Source: JAUWVG01 sp964633715 (GTDB lineage Bacteria > Acidobacteriota > Aminicenantia > Aminicenantales > Aminicenantaceae). From it: a DNA stretch of 26,519 nt. The stretch's first letter is position 1; every line of letters starts with the position of its first letter. Where the stretch lies: NCBI GenBank assembly GCA_964633715.1, contig CAZWHQ010000051.1:1-26519 (forward strand), in the 5' to 3' direction. Both the position numbers and the translations under genes were made by a program. Shown here one piece after another: positions 1-8,092 of this stretch. The notes beneath the pieces are model-generated. The model made no database searches. It was not told where the DNA came from and saw nothing but the letters and a program-made list of their open reading frames with translations.

Positions 1-117
1 TTAGTCGAAAATTCTTATAGAAAATTGAGTTGAATTCGTTTCCATTTATTTGTTTAAAGAATTAACCAACAATACTAAAGAAGAAAAAAACACAATATTT
101 TGTATCAGACCTATTAT

Positions 118-145
118 ATTATACAAGATTGCGTGCAAAGTTCAA
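118..145 (-). promoter_or_regulatory. Sigma-70-type promoter pointing off the left edge
   Basis: On the minus strand TTGAAC (145-140) is followed after 16 nt by a perfect TATAAT (123-118). Transcription would start near 111 and run left out of the window. The 110 nt downstream are AT-rich and hold only a 13-codon ATG frame without a ribosome site, so the gene served is probably outside. This promoter lies downstream of the FG-GAP gene on the same strand. I saw no terminator between the two. Confidence 0.45.
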
Positions 146-213
146 CTTTTCATTAAGGGGTAGAAGGAATTTCTTAAGAAGCCGCGTTTATAGCAACTTA
201 TCGTGTTCTCATT

Positions 214-2085
214 TTATTCCTGAAAGCCAAAGAAAACAATGTCACTTTCCGTTTCATAAATGTAGACAGTGGAAATGCCAAACTGGAGCTTTTTATCGAG
301 TGCAGTCACCGTAAATTCAGCGGAAAAAGAAGATTTATCGACTGTTGTATACAACACAAACTCTCCATCATTTTCCTTTTTATAGATCCTATAATTTTTC
401 ACATCCTCATCTGTATTTGCAGGATTTCTTTCCCAGCTCAAGTTATACGTGACAACAGGTGATCTTTTTAAACTTTTAAGCGAAATATCCACAGCTAAAT
501 TGACCGGCGGATCAGGGATAGGCGGAGGAGGGGGTGGGATATTTGGGACTTGAAGAACTTCCCCTGGACTAAGATCTGTGAAAAATTCCTCAGCCCCATC
601 AAGAAAGGTCACTTTTAAATCATATTTTGCGGATGCCGGCGCCCCAAAATGTGCCAGAGGCATGTCTTGTCCGAGGTAGCCATATTCTCCTTGGATTTCA
701 CGATGGCCAATTAAAAATTCCGGCTGGCCGAGATGGCCGGCAGAATATAAATCCAGTTTGGTGCCAAAACCACCGACTCCCTCAGTCTGATCAGTCAATA
801 TCTCAACTTGTATCCAATTGGAATCATTGACTTCATTTCTTAAGAGTAAATTATATCCTCTTTTGTCAGTAACATAGATATCTAGATCACCGTCACTATC
901 AAAATCTCCCAAAGCACTTGCCCGTGGATCTACGGTATTCGGGAGAGAAGAAAGACCAAAAACACCGGTTAAAACAATGGAGAAAATGCCAAATCCATCA
1001 TTTTCATACACATCTTCTCCAGAGAGATAGAGGTCTAAATCGCCATCATGGTCAAAATCCCCAAAACAGACATGAAATCCTTCAAACGACTCATAGGGAG
1101 TTATTGTTTGATACTTGATGAAAACATTGGATCGGTTTTCATACAGATCTATTCTTTCTTTTCCAACTATTGTCAGGTCCATATCCCCGTCATTATCGAC
1201 ATCAGCAAATATCATCCCGTTGTCATGGACATTGTGGTCCTGGGGCAGCCCAAAATTGGCACCGACATCAGTGAAATTTCCGGCTCCGTCATTTAAATAG
1301 ATGGTCGATGGGGCTGCCCATTTTGCTTCAGCGATATCGATATCACCATCTCCATCGATATCGAGGGAGGACACTCCTTGAACAAAGCCTGTCCAGTTTA
1401 TACCACGATACATTTGAGTGAAAATGCCCGCTCCGTCGTTTCTATAAAAATTATTCAATGCCTGGGGAGCTGAGGGTTCAGTATTATCGTCGAGGGGATC
1501 TGTTAAAGGATTTGTAAAAAAAAGGTCTAAATCGCCATCTCCATCAAAATCAGCCGCGGCAACTCCACGGGAAGCTGTGTCGATATTTTGTTGGGGGACA
1601 ATACCTCCGGTCACATCTTGAAAGAAGCCCAATCCATCATTTTGATAGATGTGATTAAAGGCAGGACTAATTCCATCATAGGATGTTGTAGAGAAAAGAT
1701 CGAAATCTTGATCATTATCCAGATCGGCGAATACCGCACCGTGAGTTCCTTCGGCATACTCATCTGAAACTCCCCGTTGGTCTGCTTCGTCCAAGAAAAA
1801 ATTTCCGTGGTTGATAAACAGGATATCTTTTACAGCCAGTAGGCCTTGTGCTCCGGCATTCTTTACATAAATATCCAGCATCTTGTCGTTATTAACGTCG
1901 ATCCAACATACGCCATGTCCTCCAAAATAGCTGTATCCTCTCACTAAAAACTGGTCGGTGACATCCGTGAAGCGGATAGAACCGATTAACACCAAAGGCC
2001 ACACCATCAATCCTAATATAAAAAGGCCCATCCTAAATTTAGCCAGGGGGAATACGTCTCGAATCCATATTTTGATGGTTTTCAT
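214..2085 (-). CDS. Exported FG-GAP/VCBS repeat protein with UnbV/ASPIC domain and fibronectin-like tail
   Basis: A 623-residue protein. A basic N-terminus and one hydrophobic segment (about residues 18-36) indicate a signal peptide or anchor. The body carries at least six calcium-binding FG-GAP/VCBS loops of the type DxDxDGDxD, such as DFDGDGDLDLFF, DIDGDGDIDIA and DFDSDGDLDIYV, which predict a beta-propeller. Next comes an ASPIC/UnbV-like segment (GFGTKLDLYSAG ... GYLGQDMPLAHFG), then a linker with six consecutive prolines, then about 95 residues resembling a fibronectin type III fold (YNLSWERNP ... YRIYKKENDGEF). The family is usually secreted or surface-bound, acting in adhesion or assembly of extracellular matrix, but the ligand is unknown. 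The start is uncertain: I chose the ATG at 2085; a TTG at 2103 and an ATG at 2031 also fit, and none has a good ribosome site. It is monocistronic as far as visible. Confidence 0.85.
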   Translation of the reverse strand: MKTIKIWIRDVFPLAKFRMGLFILGLMVWPLVLIGSIRFTDVTDQFLVRGYSYFGGHGVCWIDVNNDKMLDIYVKNAGAQGLLAVKDILFINHGNFFLDEADQRGVSDEYAEGTHGAVFADLDNDQDFDLFSTTSYDGISPAFNHIYQNDGLGFFQDVTGGIVPQQNIDTASRGVAAADFDGDGDLDLFFTNPLTDPLDDNTEPSAPQALNNFYRNDGAGIFTQMYRGINWTGFVQGVSSLDIDGDGDIDIAEAKWAAPSTIYLNDGAGNFTDVGANFGLPQDHNVHDNGMIFADVDNDGDMDLTIVGKERIDLYENRSNVFIKYQTITPYESFEGFHVCFGDFDHDGDLDLYLSGEDVYENDGFGIFSIVLTGVFGLSSLPNTVDPRASALGDFDSDGDLDIYVTDKRGYNLLLRNEVNDSNWIQVEILTDQTEGVGGFGTKLDLYSAGHLGQPEFLIGHREIQGEYGYLGQDMPLAHFGAPASAKYDLKVTFLDGAEEFFTDLSPGEVLQVPNIPPPPPPIPDPPVNLAVDISLKSLKRSPVVTYNLSWERNPANTDEDVKNYRIYKKENDGEFVLYTTVDKSSFSAEFTVTALDKKLQFGISTVYIYETESDIVFFGFQE

Positions 2086-2187
2086 TTTAGGAAAGATTGC
2101 CAAGTAAGACGCTGTTTGTCAAGTTTTTTCAGGGGTTCCAAGAATATGAAGTTATTATAAAAGTGATCAAACGTTGTTTTCTTGTAC

Positions 2188-2216
2188 TTTACGAGCCCGG
2201 GTGGATATGCTATAAA
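2188..2216 (+). promoter_or_regulatory. Candidate extended -10 promoter for the M50-trpS-scp run
   Basis: TTTACG (2188-2193), a 17-nt spacer ending in TGC, and TATAAA (2211-2216, five of six consensus bases with an upstream TG). The start would fall near 2223, two or three bases before the ATG at 2226. The message would therefore be nearly leaderless, which fits the absence of any Shine-Dalgarno site there. Confidence 0.35.
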
Positions 2217-2225
2217 AGACCTCTG

Positions 2226-2897
2226 ATGGAAATCCTAACAAGAGTTCTCGCCTATTTTGTGCTTCTCTTTGCCATCACCATCCATGAAGCCTCGCATGGT
2301 TGGTCAGCCAAAAAGTTCGGCGATCCAACCGCTTTCCAAATGGGAAGGGTGACCATCAATCCCATCCCGCATATCGATCCGATTGGAACCGTACTTCTTC
2401 CAATATTGATGATGTTTACAGGTATTCCCCTGATAGGATGGGCCAAACCCGTTCCCGTCAATCCCATGAACCTGAGAAATCCCCGCCGGGACAATCTCTG
2501 GATTTCCGCTGCGGGCCCTCTCTCAAATTTTACTGCTGCTTTGGGTTTTTTTATCATTATTCGAATATTGAAATTTGCAAGCCCAAAGTTCTTTCAAGCA
2601 GCACTCTACACCGGTCCGGGTATAGGAGGACAACTCCAGCTCGCTCAGGGACTTTTTATGATTCTTTATTTTGGAATCCTCATCAACGCATTTCTGGCTA
2701 TTTTTAACCTTATCCCCATTCCACCTCTTGACGGAAGCGGCGTGCTGATGGGATTTCTTTCGGATGAAGCTGTTGAAAAGTACGAGAAAATTCGGCCTTA
2801 CGGATTTCTCATCATCATCGGTCTTCTGTGGATCGGTTTTTTTAGAGTAGTTCTGGGCCCCATCCAATCCATCATTCTTACACTTATAACGATCTAA
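2226..2897 (+). CDS. Site-2 protease family (M50) membrane metalloprotease
   Basis: A 223-residue integral membrane protein. The zinc motif HEASH (H20, E21, H24) sits in the first membrane helix. The second family motif, NLIPIPPLDG, lies about residue 165-175 and supplies the Asp that completes the zinc site. Length and layout match the small single-domain M50 proteins (YwhC/Rv-type) without a PDZ domain, which cleave transmembrane substrates inside the bilayer. The reading frame is open 43 codons further upstream, but the ATG at 2226 begins the first family-conserved helix and lies just behind a promoter-like site. The next gene, trpS, starts one base after the stop, so the two are co-transcribed. 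The M50-trpS-scpA-scpB order is common in several bacterial phyla; the natural substrate is not known. Confidence 0.92.
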   Translation: MEILTRVLAYFVLLFAITIHEASHGWSAKKFGDPTAFQMGRVTINPIPHIDPIGTVLLPILMMFTGIPLIGWAKPVPVNPMNLRNPRRDNLWISAAGPLSNFTAALGFFIIIRILKFASPKFFQAALYTGPGIGGQLQLAQGLFMILYFGILINAFLAIFNLIPIPPLDGSGVLMGFLSDEAVEKYEKIRPYGFLIIIGLLWIGFFRVVLGPIQSIILTLITI

Positions 2898-2898
2898 C

Positions 2899-3903
2899 AT
2901 GAATAAAACCATTAACGACAATTCGACAAAAACTGTTTTTAGCGGACTTCGGCCAACAGGCCCATGCCATCTGGGTCATCTTGCCGGAGCGCTTCGTAAC
3001 TGGCTTAAACTTCAGGACAAATACAGATGCTATTACTCCATCGTCACTTGGCACGGATTCTCTTCTGAGTACATGAAATCTGTCTCCGTCAGAGAAAATA
3101 CATTTGAAGTGGCCGCTGATTGGTTGAGCATTGGGTTGGATCCGAAAAAGTGCACAATTTTTGTCCAATCCGAAGTTCAAGAACACGCTGAGCTCCACCT
3201 TCTGCTGTCCATGATCATCCCCCTTCCATGGCTCCAGAGGGTTCCAACATTTAAAGAAATGCAAAAAGAGCTTCCTGAAAAGGATCTCAACACCTATGGT
3301 TTTCTAGGGTATCCCGTTCTCCAGACGGCCGACATCATCCTCTATAAAGCCGAGATAGTGCCTGTCGGTGAAGACCAGGCCTACCATCTTGAACTCGCAC
3401 GGGAGATCACCCGTCGTTTTAATCGCCTCTTCGGCGATGTTTTTCCAGAACCTCAGATGCTGCTGACCGAAGTTCCTAAATTATCAGGGACTGATGGACG
3501 TAAGATGAGCAAATCTTTCGGAAATGCCATCAATCTCAAGGATTCCCGGGACGTGATTCGCCAGAAAATTTCTACCATGAAAACAGATGTCCGGCGCAAA
3601 AGACGGTCAGACCCGGGAGAACCCGATGACTGTCCAGTGTTTACTCTACATAAAGCATTTTTATCGAAAGAAAAAAGAGATGAACTGGCCGAAGGGTGCC
3701 GCAAAGCCGGAATAGGCTGCCTTGACTGCAAACTTGAGGTCATCGAAAGCATCATCCAGATCCTTAATCCGTTTTGGGAAAAAAGAAGAGTCCTTGAGAG
3801 CAACCCGGATCTGGTCTGGGAGACTCTTGAAGAGGGGAACAAAAAAGCACGTAAAGACGCACAGAAAACGATGAAAGAGGTCCGGTCTGCACTGGGCTTC
3901 TGA
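2899..3903 (+). CDS. trpS: Tryptophanyl-tRNA synthetase
   Basis: A class Ic aminoacyl-tRNA synthetase, 334 residues, the normal size for bacterial TrpRS. It activates tryptophan with ATP and charges tRNA-Trp in the cytoplasm. The HIGH-type signature PTGPCHLGH is near residue 20 and the KMSKS loop (KMSKSFGNAI) at about 202. Between them lie the typical segments GYPVLQTADI and PVGEDQAYHLEL, which bind the amino acid and ATP. The C-terminal SDPGEPDDCPVF stretch is also characteristic. It starts one base after the M50 stop and precedes scpA by 16 bases. Confidence 0.97.
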   Translation: MNKTINDNSTKTVFSGLRPTGPCHLGHLAGALRNWLKLQDKYRCYYSIVTWHGFSSEYMKSVSVRENTFEVAADWLSIGLDPKKCTIFVQSEVQEHAELHLLLSMIIPLPWLQRVPTFKEMQKELPEKDLNTYGFLGYPVLQTADIILYKAEIVPVGEDQAYHLELAREITRRFNRLFGDVFPEPQMLLTEVPKLSGTDGRKMSKSFGNAINLKDSRDVIRQKISTMKTDVRRKRRSDPGEPDDCPVFTLHKAFLSKEKRDELAEGCRKAGIGCLDCKLEVIESIIQILNPFWEKRRVLESNPDLVWETLEEGNKKARKDAQKTMKEVRSALGF

Positions 3904-3919
3904 GCTTTGATAGTTGTGA

Positions 3920-4648
3920 ATGGACACATCTGAAAGTTACCAGGTCAAACTGGAGGCCTTTCAAGGCCCATTGGACCTCCTTCTTTTTCTTATAAGAAAG
4001 AAAAAAATTGATATCCACGATATCCCCATCTCTGCGATCACAAAAGATTACTTAAATTACCTCGACCAGAAAGAAAAAATAAATTTAGAACGGGAAGCAG
4101 AATTTCTTCTTATCGCTGCCCTCTTGATTTACATAAAATCCCAAATGCTCCTGCCCCGCGAGACCGTCCCGGAAGACGATATGGAGGATCCAAGGAGAAT
4201 CCTGGTCGACAGACTTCTGGGCTATGAAAAGATTAAGGCCGCCGGGTCACTTCTGAGAGAAAAAGAAAATGAAGAACTGCAAAAATGGCAGCGGACCTTC
4301 CTGCCTCCAAGTGACTGGGAAGAAGAACTGGCGCTGACAGAAATCTCCCTGTTTGACCTGGCAGAAGCGTTTTTTTCTCTAATGAAAAAGAGAGAGCGGG
4401 AAAACATGAGAACCATTAAGGGGAAAGAAAAAACGCACGAAGAAAAGATGAAAGAGATGATGGATTATCTAACGAAACATTCTTTTCTCGACTTTATCGA
4501 ATACTTCAACCAACAGGAAACCATTTCCGAAGCTTTTTTATCCTTTTTCTGTCTCTTAGAATTGATCAAAGCCAGAATTGTAGTCGCGATCCAGGAAAGC
4601 CTCTTCCACACCATCAAAGTCTGGCTGCGTAAAGAGAGCCCAACATGA
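3920..4648 (+). CDS. scpA: Segregation and condensation protein A (kleisin)
   Basis: A 242-residue kleisin that, with ScpB, bridges the SMC heads in the chromosome-condensing complex. The N-terminus YQVKLEAFQGPLDLLLFLI is the family signature and binds the SMC neck. It continues with the usual IPISAITKDYLNYLD and a LLIAALLIYIKSQMLLP helix. The charged middle binds ScpB, and the C-terminal winged helix (SFLCLLELIKAR-like) binds the SMC cap. Its stop overlaps the scpB start as ATGA, implying translational coupling and matched amounts. No smc gene is in the window. Confidence 0.96.
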   Translation: MDTSESYQVKLEAFQGPLDLLLFLIRKKKIDIHDIPISAITKDYLNYLDQKEKINLEREAEFLLIAALLIYIKSQMLLPRETVPEDDMEDPRRILVDRLLGYEKIKAAGSLLREKENEELQKWQRTFLPPSDWEEELALTEISLFDLAEAFFSLMKKRERENMRTIKGKEKTHEEKMKEMMDYLTKHSFLDFIEYFNQQETISEAFLSFFCLLELIKARIVVAIQESLFHTIKVWLRKESPT

Positions 4649-5190
4649 CATCCAACTTAAAAAACATCCTCGAAACACTAATCTTTATCTCTATCGAGCC
4701 TTTACCTTTTGAAAAAATTCGCACTCTTTTATCCGATTTTCCATCAGAGGACATTCAAAAGGCCCTCGAGGAACTTGTCCAGGACTATAATTTGAACAAC
4801 AGAGGTATTCAGATCGTTCAGGTTGCCGGCGGCTACATGTTCTCTACAAAAATCGAGTACGATCCATGGATTAGAAAGCTTCTTCGTGTAGAAAAAACGA
4901 ATAGATTATCCATGGCTGCCATGGAAACCCTTTCAACTGTGGCCTATCATCAGCCCCTCACCCTGGCTGAAATTTCGGCTTTTCGGGGTGTGGATTCATC
5001 ACATTCACTAAAAACGCTCCTTCAAAAACGCTTGGTAAAAATCATTGGGCGAAAAAAAAGTCCCGGGAAACCCCTTATCTACAGAACGTCCAACAGGTTT
5101 CTCTCATATTTTGGCCTGGAAAGCCTGAAAGATCTTCCTTCACAGGAAGAGATTTCAAAAATTTTGGAGGAAAAACAAGATGTCGAATAA
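4645..5190 (+). CDS. scpB: Segregation and condensation protein B
   Basis: A 181-residue ScpB with two winged-helix domains; it dimerises and binds the centre of ScpA. Family features include the start NILETLIFISIEPLPFEKI, the VAGGYMFSTK turn and the conserved AAMETLSTVAYHQPLTLAEI segment. A following GVDSSHSLKTLLQKRLVKIIGRKKSPGKP-type wing is present in order. The first codon overlaps scpA by four bases, and its end overlaps the gamma-glutamyltransferase gene by eleven bases. The ribosome site for that next gene (GGAGG) lies inside scpB. Confidence 0.95.
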   Translation: MTSNLKNILETLIFISIEPLPFEKIRTLLSDFPSEDIQKALEELVQDYNLNNRGIQIVQVAGGYMFSTKIEYDPWIRKLLRVEKTNRLSMAAMETLSTVAYHQPLTLAEISAFRGVDSSHSLKTLLQKRLVKIIGRKKSPGKPLIYRTSNRFLSYFGLESLKDLPSQEEISKILEEKQDVE

Positions 5191-6919
5191 ATCCCGGTAT
5201 TTTAAAATTTCGGTATTTATTTTTACTATTCTTTCTCTTTTACTAATCTCCTCCTGTTCGCCTAACGTCGAAGACAACATCAATCCCCCCTCTGACACAC
5301 ACACCCCTTACAATGTTTACGGGCAAAAAGGTATGGTTGTGGCTGCGCATCCTCTAGCTGCACTCGCAGGATTGGACATGCTTAAAAAGGGCGGGAACGC
5401 AGTGGATGCAGCCATAGCCACTGCTTTTGCCTTAAACGCGGCAGAACCCTTCGCCTCAGGAATTGGAGGAGGAGGATTTATGGTCATCTATCTAGCGAGA
5501 GAAAAGAAGGTCACTGTTGTCAATTTTCGTGAAATGGCACCCTCTGGCGCTTTCCCCGAAATGTTCAAGCCCGGGGAGGGCGAAACCAGTATTGAACTCC
5601 GCAGGGAACACGGCCTGTCTGTAGCTGTCCCCGGCGCCCTAGCTGGATGGAATCTTGCCTTGAATAAATATGGCACAAAGAACCTAAGCGACGTCATAAA
5701 AAAAGCAGTGGACATAGCGGAGTCTGGTTTCGAATTGAGCGACACATTCAGCAAAATCAACAAGGATGAGTACGAAAAGCTTCTCAAAAATTCGGGTGAA
5801 AAGAGCATCTACCTCAATGACGGTTTTCCTTTTGAACCTGGAGATCTTTTCCGCAATCCTGAGCTAGCGAACACATTTAAAAGAATCGCAGCCAATGGAA
5901 TCGAGGAATTCTATCAGGGAGACATCGCAAAAAAAATCGTCAAGGCCGTCCAGGACCTCGGAGGGATTCTCTCGCTCGAGGACCTTTCCAGTTTCCAGCC
6001 CATTGAGCAGGAACCCTTAACAGGAACATATAAAGATTATACCATCTACAGCATCCCACCCCCTGGATCAGGAGGATTACACATCCTCCAGCTCTTAAAC
6101 ATTATCGAGAATTGGCCAGTTCAAAAATGGGGACCTAATTCCACTGCGTACATTCACCATCTGTGTGAGGCCTTTCGTTTTGTTTTTGCCGACAGGGCCC
6201 GTTATCTTGGCGATCCTGAATATGTTTCTATCCCAGTTGCTTTCCTTCTTTCAAAAAGTTACGGCAAACAGATCGCTTCTCGGATCAATCCCAATAGGCC
6301 CCTCAACAATTATCCCTATGGAGAATTCGACGAAACAGACAACGATAAAGAAAGCACGACTCATCTCTGTGTTTGCGACAAAGAAGGAAACATCGTGTCT
6401 CTGACTCAATCCATCAACCATTTTTTTGGCTCCGGAATCATTCCTGAAGGCACCGGTTTTTTGTTGAATAATCATATGGACGATTTTTCCCAGGATCCTA
6501 AATCACCCAATGCACCGCAATCTTTCAGGCGGCCGGTCAGCTCCATGGGGCCTCTAATTGTGTTTAAGAACAATAAACCTGTGCTCGCTCTTGGTTCACC
6601 AGGTGGAACTCGGATTTTTCCCTCTCTTACGCAGATTTTGATCAATATTTTCGATTTTGAGATGAACCTGGACGAAGCCATCGAGGCCCCTCGTTTTTTC
6701 AGCTATTCAGTTTTGGGAGAATCCAGGGATGTCTATCTTGAATCCCGTATTTCTTTAGAAGTCAGGCACTCTCTTGAAGCTATGGGACATATTCTTTTCA
6801 TCCGCGAAAACTACGACAATTACTTTGGAGGAGCACAGGGCCTTTCGATTCTCCCAAGAAAAAAGGGGTTTTATGGAGGAGCTGATTCAAGAAGGGACGG
6901 ATTTGGAGCAGGCTATTAA
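5180..6919 (+). CDS. ggt: Gamma-glutamyltransferase, lipoprotein form
   Basis: A 579-residue Ntn-hydrolase that cleaves itself into two subunits and hydrolyses or transfers gamma-glutamyl groups, for example from glutathione. The N-terminus has a lipoprotein signal (hydrophobic residues 10-24, lipobox LISSC), so it is probably membrane-tethered outside the cytoplasm. The large subunit shows VVAAHPLAALAGLDML, GGNAVDAAIATAFAL and GIGGGGFMV. The small subunit should begin at Thr393 of STTHLCVCDKEGN, the autoprocessing nucleophile, followed by LLNNHMDDFS and PVSSMGPL, both expected. GSPGGTRI is the oxyanion-hole region, and the C-terminal GADSRRDGFGAGY is the normal ending. The enzyme looks complete. 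It overlaps scpB by 11 bases and is followed after one base by a DUF6305-like gene, so it belongs functionally with the downstream transport set. Confidence 0.95.
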   Translation: MSNKSRYFKISVFIFTILSLLLISSCSPNVEDNINPPSDTHTPYNVYGQKGMVVAAHPLAALAGLDMLKKGGNAVDAAIATAFALNAAEPFASGIGGGGFMVIYLAREKKVTVVNFREMAPSGAFPEMFKPGEGETSIELRREHGLSVAVPGALAGWNLALNKYGTKNLSDVIKKAVDIAESGFELSDTFSKINKDEYEKLLKNSGEKSIYLNDGFPFEPGDLFRNPELANTFKRIAANGIEEFYQGDIAKKIVKAVQDLGGILSLEDLSSFQPIEQEPLTGTYKDYTIYSIPPPGSGGLHILQLLNIIENWPVQKWGPNSTAYIHHLCEAFRFVFADRARYLGDPEYVSIPVAFLLSKSYGKQIASRINPNRPLNNYPYGEFDETDNDKESTTHLCVCDKEGNIVSLTQSINHFFGSGIIPEGTGFLLNNHMDDFSQDPKSPNAPQSFRRPVSSMGPLIVFKNNKPVLALGSPGGTRIFPSLTQILINIFDFEMNLDEAIEAPRFFSYSVLGESRDVYLESRISLEVRHSLEAMGHILFIRENYDNYFGGAQGLSILPRKKGFYGGADSRRDGFGAGY

Positions 6920-6920
6920 A

Positions 6921-7481
6921 ATGAAAAATAGACCGATTTTTACCATTATTTCTATTCTGCTTTTTATCTCTTTAATAACTGGCCCTCTAACCTCAAAGGA
7001 CTCTCCGCAGTTCGAACAGCCTATTCTGATCACCTCTGCCGGACAAAGCGCTGATGTTCAACTGGCTTCGGTATTGGCAAAGCGGGCCGGCCTCAACTAT
7101 TCATTATCCAAAACAGCAACCGCCCAGGATATCGCTGATGCCAAAACCATTATCCTGGTCATCGGCGCCAGTCTGAAAGGATTAGGAGCCGCAGGACTTG
7201 ATATGTCCCAGGAAAATGAAAGAGTAGCTTCTCTAATTAAAACCAGTCAAGAGCTCAACATCCCCATTCTCTGCCTCCATTTGGGCGGAGAGCAGCGGAG
7301 AGGGACTCTGTCTGATAAGATGATTAAAACCGTTCTTCCTTCTGCCCAGCTTGCTCTTATTGTAAAATCCGGAAATAAGGACGGCCTCTTCACAGATATT
7401 TGCACGACTCATCAGATTCAACTCATAGAGGTTGAACGAACAGCTGATGCTCTAGAGCCACTTAAAAACGCTTTTTTATAA
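6921..7481 (+). CDS. DUF6305-like exported protein
   Basis: A 186-residue protein of unknown function. Residues 1-25 form a typical signal peptide (basic start, hydrophobic IFTIISILLFISLITG), so it should be periplasmic. The mature part begins QFEQPILITSAGQSADV and continues with an alternating beta/alpha pattern (ILVIGASLKGLGAAGLD; IPILCLHLGGEQRRG), suggesting a small Rossmann-like domain. I recognise it as the DUF6305 type from the ITSAGQSADV start, which I recall sitting next to TRAP-type permeases; that recall should be checked. The frame is open 49 codons upstream, inside ggt, but the ATG at 6921 begins the signal peptide one base after the ggt stop. A role as substrate-binding partner of the next-door permease is a guess. 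Confidence 0.75.
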   Translation: MKNRPIFTIISILLFISLITGPLTSKDSPQFEQPILITSAGQSADVQLASVLAKRAGLNYSLSKTATAQDIADAKTIILVIGASLKGLGAAGLDMSQENERVASLIKTSQELNIPILCLHLGGEQRRGTLSDKMIKTVLPSAQLALIVKSGNKDGLFTDICTTHQIQLIEVERTADALEPLKNAFL

Positions 7482-7486
7482 CAAGC

Positions 7487-8092
7487 ATGTCAGAAGCACA
7501 AATCTTTCTGGCCATGGTCGCCATCTTTGTAATCTTAGCCATGGTCTTAAAACTCCCCATCGGAGTTTCTCTCATCTTTTCAGCACTGGCCGGAGCTATT
7601 CTTGGGGGTGAAGGTCTAGCCTTACATCATCTTATCGAAGGCAGTTTTGGTTACTTCGATACTATCCTCATCATCGTCTGCGCTATGATATTCATGAAAG
7701 TCCTTCAGGCATCGGGTTTACTGGACACAATCACTTCTCTACTCCTGAAAACATTTTACAGGAGAAAATTTTCTCTGCTTTTGAGTGTCATGGTTATTAT
7801 CATGTTTCCAGGTATGATCACCGGATCTTCGACATGTGCTGTTTTGAGCACTGGCGCATTGGTAGCCCCTGTGCTTATGAAATTAGGGCTTCCCAAAGCA
7901 AAAGCTGCCGCATTAATAGCCATGGGCGGAATTTTAGGAATGCTTGCCCCTCCCATTAACATCCTGGTGATGATCATGGGAGGAGGTGTGGATATGCCTT
8001 ATGTGGGACTGACTATTCCCTTGCTGATTATAGTCGTTCCTCTCGCCATTTTTTTTCTCTATGGTTGGGCTATAAAGATGTCCAGATTTTAG
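7487..8092 (+). CDS. TRAP transporter large permease (DctM-like), N-terminal part before a frameshift
   Basis: 201 residues, strongly hydrophobic, with about six membrane segments. It contains DctM-type marks: LKLPIGVSLIFSALAGAILG at the start, PGMITGSSTCAVLSTGALVAP and GGILGMLAPPINILVMIMG (an inverted-repeat hairpin with the PP pair). The frame ends soon after FFLYGWAIK, in the middle of the transporter. The remaining half is read in the -1 frame from the overlapping segment that follows. A full large permease is about 425-430 residues, and the two parts add up to that. The break lies beside a run of eight T (8049-8056), arranged as T TTT TTT relative to the frame. It starts five bases after the DUF6305-like gene. 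Confidence 0.85.
   Translation: MSEAQIFLAMVAIFVILAMVLKLPIGVSLIFSALAGAILGGEGLALHHLIEGSFGYFDTILIIVCAMIFMKVLQASGLLDTITSLLLKTFYRRKFSLLLSVMVIIMFPGMITGSSTCAVLSTGALVAPVLMKLGLPKAKAAALIAMGGILGMLAPPINILVMIMGGGVDMPYVGLTIPLLIIVVPLAIFFLYGWAIKMSRF
8049..8056 (+). other. T8 tract at the dctM frame break (possible slippage site)
   Basis: Eight consecutive T. Read in the upstream frame as ATT TTT TTT CTC, this contains the heptamer T TTT TTT that permits -1 ribosomal slippage. One extra T, or a -1 slip here, joins the two dctM frames as I-F-F-S-L-W-L-G-Y-K-D-V-Q. An extra G in the GGG at 8067-8069 would instead give L-Y-G-W-G-Y-K-D. The upstream frame stops at 8090-8092, 34-36 bases past the tract. Confidence 0.45.

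Noticed and set aside
1..44. Thirteen-codon ATG frame ending at the first bases of the window (minus strand).
   Set aside because: No ribosome site and no recognisable content; probably chance downstream of the left-edge promoter.
2252..2557. 101-codon minus-strand frame antisense to the M50 gene.
   Set aside because: It lies fully within a well-supported membrane protease gene and has no domain-like features; a shadow frame.
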